Shown: positions 60,327 through 64,000 of the stretch, piece by piece
How positions within the stretch are numbered: the stretch's first letter is position 1
How the letters are laid out: each line of letters begins with the position of its first letter
Assembly (NCBI GenBank): GCA_016930695.1
Contig: JAFGGD010000054.1
Location: 1-64,000, forward strand
From: Candidatus Eisenbacteria bacterium
GTDB lineage: Bacteria; Orphanbacterota; Orphanbacteria; Orphanbacterales; Orphanbacteraceae
DNA: 64,000 bases
Direction: 5' to 3'
Made by a program: the position numbers and the translations under genes
The notes under the pieces: model-generated
What the model was told of the DNA's origin: nothing
What the model saw: the letters and a program-made list of their open reading frames with translations, nothing else
Databases searched by the model: none

Positions 60327-60539
60327 TTGTCTGGAATAGAGATAACTATCGTTGCGGTCGCCATCGCCGGGGCGGTCTTTTTTCTTCTGCGACGCGCGTG
60401 GCGGTCCGCACGGGGGCGGGAGTCCCACTCCTGCGCGGGATGTGAGGGACTTTCGAGCGGGGCGTGCCCGCAATCGTGCGGGCGGGACGGTCTCGCCATC
60501 CGTGACCGCGTATCGAGCAGCGACCGAGGAGAGAGCTGA
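60327..60539 (+). CDS. FeoB-associated Cys-rich membrane protein
   Basis: A 70-aa protein with one N-terminal helix (ITIVAVAIAGAVFFLL), a basic stop-transfer (RRAWRSARGRE) and a Cys-rich tail (SCAGCEGLSSGACPQSC). This is the layout of the FeoB-associated Cys-rich family, which may bind iron near the FeoB pore. I chose a TTG start, with GGAG eight bases upstream; an in-frame TTG at 60243 is possible but adds an unsupported basic N terminus. It ends 1 base before feoA. Confidence 0.75.
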   Translation: MSGIEITIVAVAIAGAVFFLLRRAWRSARGRESHSCAGCEGLSSGACPQSCGRDGLAIRDRVSSSDRGES

Positions 60540-60540
60540 C

Positions 60541-60762
60541 ATGTTTCTCTCCGATTGCAAACCGGGGCAGACGGCGGTGATCGTCCGCGTGAACGGGGAC
60601 GGGCCGGTCGCCCAGCGGCTGATGGAGTTGGGGCTGGTGGAGGGAGCCCGCCTCCGGGTTCTACGCGTCGCCCCTCTCGGCGACCCGATGCAACTTGAGA
60701 TCCAAAACTATTGCCTCTCCCTCCGCAAATCGGAAGCGCGCGCGGTGGAGGTTCGCTTTTGA
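60541..60762 (+). CDS. feoA: ferrous iron transport protein A
   Basis: A 73-aa SH3-like cytoplasmic protein that helps FeoB. LSDCKPGQTAVIVRVNG, RLMELGLVEGARLRVLRVAPLGDPMQLEI and the closing LSLRKSEARAVEV match the family throughout. GAGGAGAGAGCTGAC precedes the ATG. Its stop overlaps the feoB start (TTGA). Confidence 0.94.
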   Translation: MFLSDCKPGQTAVIVRVNGDGPVAQRLMELGLVEGARLRVLRVAPLGDPMQLEIQNYCLSLRKSEARAVEVRF

Positions 60763-62921
60763 TCCCGGTCAAAACACAGCACCGCGTCGCCATCATCGGC
60801 AATCCGAACACGGGGAAATCGAGCGTCTTCAACGCGCTCACCGGTCTTTCGCAAAGGGTGGGCAACTACCCGGGCGTCACGGTGGATAAAACCACCGGCG
60901 TGTTGGCGCCCGGCGTGGATTTGGTCGATCTCCCCGGCACATACAGCCTCGCCGCCCGCAGCCCCGACGAGATGGTGGCGGTCCGCGTCCTTCTCGGCGA
61001 CTTAGAGGAGGAACCCCAACCGGACCTGGTCGTGGTGGTCATCGACGCGAGCAACCTGCAGCGCAATCTCTATCTCGCCACGCAGGTGATGGAGCTCGGC
61101 CTCCCGGTGGTGATCGTCCTCAACATGGTGGACGTGGCGGATCGCGCGGGCGTGCACGTCAACGCCCGGGGACTCGCCAAGGCGCTCGGCGTCCCGGTGG
61201 TCCCCACCGTGGCGAGCCGGCGCTTCGGCGCCGAGGAACTCCGCTCGGTGATCGTGAAACAGCTCGACGCGCCCCCCCCCGATCCCGGCTGGTCCTGGCC
61301 GGAGCCGATCCGGCGCGAGCTGGAGGCGCTCGAATCCCGCTTCCTCTTCGACCGCTTTCTTCTGGGTCGCGCGCTGATCGACGAGGGCGGCTCGGTGGAG
61401 CGCCTTCTCGACGCGAGGAGCGGAGGCACGCTTCTCCCCGCCCTCGAGGACGCGCGCGTCCGGATCCGGGCGACGGGCTCCACGCCGGTCCGGCTGGAAT
61501 CGGCGATGCGCCACACATGGATCCGCGGGGCGATCGCCCCCTTCCTGGCGGAGACCGAGCACGGCCGGTCGCTCTCGCAGCGGATCGACGACGTGCTGGT
61601 CCACCGTCTCTTCGGCATGCCGATCTTCGCGGCGGTGCTCTTCGTCGTCTTTCTCGCCATCTTCGGCATGGCGCGTCCCTTCACCACCGCCATCTCGGGA
61701 TGGTTCGCCGGGATCGGCGACGCCGTGGTCCACCTCTTCGCCGGCACATCCCTCGCCGGAGGCGCGCTGGAAAGCCTGATCGTGGACGGCGCCCTCGCCG
61801 GCGTCGGGGGGGTGCTCGTCTTCCTCCCGCAGATCGTTTTCCTCTTCCTCTTCGTCGCCATGATGGAAGACTGCGGCTATATGGCCCGCGCCGCCTTTCT
61901 CATGGACCGGATCCTCCGCCTCTTCGGGCTGAGCGGCATGAGCTTCATTCCGCTGCTGAGCAGCTTCGGCTGCGCCGTGCCGGCGATCCTGGCGACGCGG
62001 GTGATCGCCGATCGCCGGGACCGGATCGCCACGCTCCTCGTCGCCCCCCTCATGAGTTGCTCCGCCCGCATTCCGGTTTATACGTTAATGATCGCCGCCT
62101 TCATTCCCGCCCGAAACGTCGCCGGCTTCCTGCCGCTTCAGGGCTTGGTTTTCGGCGCCATGTACGTGGTCGGCGTGATCGTGGCGATCCCGGTGGCGAT
62201 CGTGTTGAAGCGCACGCTGCTGCGCGGCGCGGGGAACACCTTCGTGATGGAGATGCCCTCCTACACGGCGCCGAACCCGCGGTCGGTGGCGATGCGGGTC
62301 TACCAGCGCGCCTGGGCTTTCGTGAAGCAGGCGGGCACGATCATCTTCTTCATGTCCATCGTGGTCTGGGCGCTCGGCTACTTTCCCCGCCCCGCATCGA
62401 TCACCGCCGACTACCAGGCGGGAGTCCGCTCGGCGGAGGAGAGGCTCGACGGCGCGGAGCGGGAAGAGGAGTTGCTCCGAATCGAGAGTGAGCGGGACGG
62501 CGCCTTTTTGCGGCAGAGCTTTCTCGCCCGGGCGGGCCACTTCATAGAACCGGTGGTGGCGCCCCTCGGCTGGGACTGGAAAATCGGCATGGCGACGCTC
62601 GCCTCCTTCCCGGCGCGGGAGGTGGTGGTCTCCACGCTGAACGTGATCTACGACCTGGGGAACGGGGCGGAGAACCGGGAGGCGCTGATCGGAACGCTTC
62701 GGTCGGCGCGGCGGGACGACGGGTCGCCGGCGTTCACCATCCCCGTCGCGCTTTCGCTGATGGTATTCTTCGCCCTCTGCATCCAATGCGGGGCGTCCCT
62801 CGCCGCGATCCGCCGAGAGACCGTCTCCTGGCGATGGCCCCTCTTCACCTTCGGCTACATGACCGCCATCGCCTGGCTCGGCGCCTTCGCCACCCACCAG
62901 ATCTTCGTCCGCATCCTTTAG
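60759..62921 (+). CDS. feoB: ferrous iron transporter FeoB
   Basis: A 720-aa inner-membrane Fe(II) transporter with an N-terminal GTPase. G1 is GNPNTGKS (14-21), G2 is the Thr of NYPGVTVDK, G3 is DLPGTYSL and G4 is NMVD. The membrane part has Gate motifs with the usual cysteines (LLSSFGCAVPAILATR, LMSCSARIPVY). I place the start at a TTG overlapping the feoA stop, seven bases after GGAGG; the open frame upstream overlaps all of feoA and is not real. With FeoA and the Cys-rich protein it forms a ferrous-iron uptake operon suited to low-oxygen habitats. Confidence 0.96.
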   Translation: MIPVKTQHRVAIIGNPNTGKSSVFNALTGLSQRVGNYPGVTVDKTTGVLAPGVDLVDLPGTYSLAARSPDEMVAVRVLLGDLEEEPQPDLVVVVIDASNLQRNLYLATQVMELGLPVVIVLNMVDVADRAGVHVNARGLAKALGVPVVPTVASRRFGAEELRSVIVKQLDAPPPDPGWSWPEPIRRELEALESRFLFDRFLLGRALIDEGGSVERLLDARSGGTLLPALEDARVRIRATGSTPVRLESAMRHTWIRGAIAPFLAETEHGRSLSQRIDDVLVHRLFGMPIFAAVLFVVFLAIFGMARPFTTAISGWFAGIGDAVVHLFAGTSLAGGALESLIVDGALAGVGGVLVFLPQIVFLFLFVAMMEDCGYMARAAFLMDRILRLFGLSGMSFIPLLSSFGCAVPAILATRVIADRRDRIATLLVAPLMSCSARIPVYTLMIAAFIPARNVAGFLPLQGLVFGAMYVVGVIVAIPVAIVLKRTLLRGAGNTFVMEMPSYTAPNPRSVAMRVYQRAWAFVKQAGTIIFFMSIVVWALGYFPRPASITADYQAGVRSAEERLDGAEREEELLRIESERDGAFLRQSFLARAGHFIEPVVAPLGWDWKIGMATLASFPAREVVVSTLNVIYDLGNGAENREALIGTLRSARRDDGSPAFTIPVALSLMVFFALCIQCGASLAAIRRETVSWRWPLFTFGYMTAIAWLGAFATHQIFVRIL

Positions 62922-62977
62922 ATATTATTTTTTATGCCGAGGCCGATCCGCTCGATCATTCGCGCGCCGCTTCCCGG

Positions 62978-63724
62978 TCAACCGGCCAGCGCCGCCACTT
63001 GCGCGACGCCGGCGGCGTTGACCGCCACGTGCAGGAGGATCGCCGGCCAGATCGAGCCGGCGGCGAGCCGGGACCAACCGAGCACGATTCCGTTCAGAAA
63101 GATGGTGGTCATGTCTGTGGGGCCGTACTGGATGTGCGGGAGCGTCCAGAGCAGAGAGGTGATTCCGACGGCGCCGATCCAGCCCATACGGGAGGCGGCG
63201 AGCCCGTGAAGCAGAAACCCGCGCACCAGGATCTCTTCGAAGAGGGGAGCGGCGACGGCGATGGCGAACCAGAGAACGATCGGCGTGGGGGAACTCCGGT
63301 AGGCCCGCAGGAGAAACTCCGGTACCGGTTCGCCGCCGAGCCGCGTCCGAAAGATCTCGATGGCGATGAAGGCGACCGCGCCGATCGCCGTGGCGGCGAG
63401 GAAACGTCCCCAGCCGCTCCACAGGAGTCCCAGGTATTTCGCCGCCGGGTAGGGGCGGCGGCGGAGCGTGAAGAGCGCGGTGAGGGCGATCCCGACCACG
63501 GCGCCGGCGATCACGCCGCGCTCCAGCACCGCGCCGCCCAGAAGAAGATTCTCCGCGTTCGGGCTTCGCCCCTCCCGGATCATGTCGATCAACGCGCCGA
63601 GCAGGAGGGGGATCTGCACGATCTGGCTGAGCGCCAGGATGAGCAGCCCCACGGCGAGCGTGGAGACCGGGCCGTAGAGGCGGCCTTCCTCCGGGCTCGT
63701 TTGCCGCTCCATCTCCTCGGGCAT
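62978..63724 (-). CDS. CPBP-family intramembrane metalloprotease
   Basis: A 248-aa membrane protein with about seven helices. The Abi/CAAX-protease motifs are present: EEILVRGFLLHGL (EExxxR), LLWTLPHIQYG with the second-motif His, and the closing HVAVNAAG with His and Asn. Bacterial relatives cleave membrane proteins or act in bacteriocin immunity; the target is unknown. GGGGAAGGAGAGCGCGC precedes the ATG. It is convergent with feoB. Confidence 0.85.
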   Translation of the reverse strand: MPEEMERQTSPEEGRLYGPVSTLAVGLLILALSQIVQIPLLLGALIDMIREGRSPNAENLLLGGAVLERGVIAGAVVGIALTALFTLRRRPYPAAKYLGLLWSGWGRFLAATAIGAVAFIAIEIFRTRLGGEPVPEFLLRAYRSSPTPIVLWFAIAVAAPLFEEILVRGFLLHGLAASRMGWIGAVGITSLLWTLPHIQYGPTDMTTIFLNGIVLGWSRLAAGSIWPAILLHVAVNAAGVAQVAALAG

Positions 63725-63805
63725 GCGCGCTCTCCTTCCCCGGCGAGTTACCGGAGGGTTCCTCGCGAGCGAAAGGGGGGATCGCTCCGGGATCCGCGCC
63801 GGCTC

Positions 63806-64000
63806 TTATTCCGCGACGCGGCAGACGAGTCCCTTGAGATAGTTCCCCTCCGGAAAGGCGAGGGAAACCGGGTGGTCCGGCGGCTGGCCGAGGCGGTGCA
63901 GCACCTGGACCTCACGGCCCGAGTCGAGCGCCGCGCCGGCCACCACTTTCCGAAAGAGCGGCTCCTCCATGAGGGCGGAACAGGAGAAGGTGAAGAGCAG
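63806..64000 (-). CDS. rlmI: 23S rRNA (cytosine) methyltransferase RlmI, 3' end only
   Basis: The last 64 codons of a gene that continues beyond the right edge; stop TAA at 63808-63806. The readable end contains [11 protein letters not shown] (the SCS loop of the catalytic Cys motif), [29 protein letters not shown] and [13 protein letters not shown], which match the C terminus of the RlmI/RlmK class I methyltransferases that make m5C in 23S rRNA. The N-terminal PUA and SAM parts lie outside the window. Confidence 0.8.
   Translation of the reverse strand: MLFTFSCSALMEEPLFRKVVAGAALDSGREVQVLHRLGQPPDHPVSLAFPEGNYLKGLVCRVAE

Overview
The window is about 64 kb of very GC-rich, densely coding bacterial chromosome. 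The cell is clearly Gram-negative: there are outer-membrane barrels, porins, many lipoprotein signals and TonB-type uptake logic. Four secreted proteins end in the 'PNPFN' FlgD-Ig-like C-terminal module typical of the FCB superphylum and neighbouring deep phyla (Eisenbacteria/Krumholzibacteria-like lineages would fit). That placement is inference from style, not from a marker gene. No rRNA, tRNA, prophage, insertion sequence or CRISPR array was recognised. Most very long antisense ORFs are GC-driven shadows.

Layout. 0.4-4.2 kb (minus): a DUF485 / ActP-type acetate symporter / porin operon. 4.8-9.3 kb (minus): a secreted protein of unknown role and a complete sodium-pumping methylmalonyl-CoA decarboxylase operon (alpha, delta, biotin carrier, beta). 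9.5-14.1 kb (plus): HAD phosphatase, a small unknown, Ddl, an AlkD-type glycosylase and an aldehyde dehydrogenase. 14.3 kb (minus): TrmB. 15.4-22.2 kb (plus): cytochrome bd oxidase, a GNAT acetyltransferase, a TIGR01777 epimerase, a DAACS symporter and a MATE/ANKH-like transporter. 22.2-25.8 kb (minus): a secreted protein and a BtuFCD-like ABC importer. 26.3-28.5 kb (plus): a lipoprotein serpin and a cytidylate-kinase-like protein. 28.7-34.5 kb: a sulfatase-fold lipoprotein, a polytopic membrane protein, an SGNH hydrolase and an M28 peptidase. 34.6-42.0 kb (minus): an operon of CsgG/TPR lipoprotein, outer-membrane barrel and a 1628-residue FN3/dockerin protein. 42.2 kb (minus): an Omp28-like thioredoxin-fold protein. 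43.7-47.9 kb (plus): a CydA-like membrane pair, one subunit fused to an eight-haem cytochrome c, plus a PsiE-like protein, with a perfect FNR box upstream. 48.0-51.1 kb (minus): DsbA-like, MauE/DoxX-like, rhodanese-like and cysteine-synthase-family genes. 51.2-60.0 kb (minus): a 2594-residue FN3/dockerin giant and a cohesin-like lipoprotein. 60.3-62.9 kb (plus): a Cys-rich FeoB-associated protein, FeoA and FeoB. 63.0-64.0 kb (minus): a CPBP protease and the 3' end of RlmI.

How it may work together. The metabolic genes suggest a facultative or microaerobic organism that uses short organic acids and sodium bioenergetics. It takes up acetate and dicarboxylates, conserves methylmalonyl-CoA decarboxylation energy as a Na+ gradient, imports corrinoid and ferrous iron, and has both a bd oxidase and a probable quinol-linked multihaem electron outlet.

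The most unusual content is the surface machinery. Two giant secreted proteins are built from Cys-paired FN3 repeats (about 11 and about 25 units). Each carries a dockerin-type calcium-loop pair and a common C-terminal sorting-like module. A lipoprotein with a cohesin-like domain lies directly upstream of one of them, and a CsgG-like lipoprotein plus a barrel lie directly upstream of the other. I propose this as a candidate cohesin-dockerin surface-assembly system in a Gram-negative bacterium.
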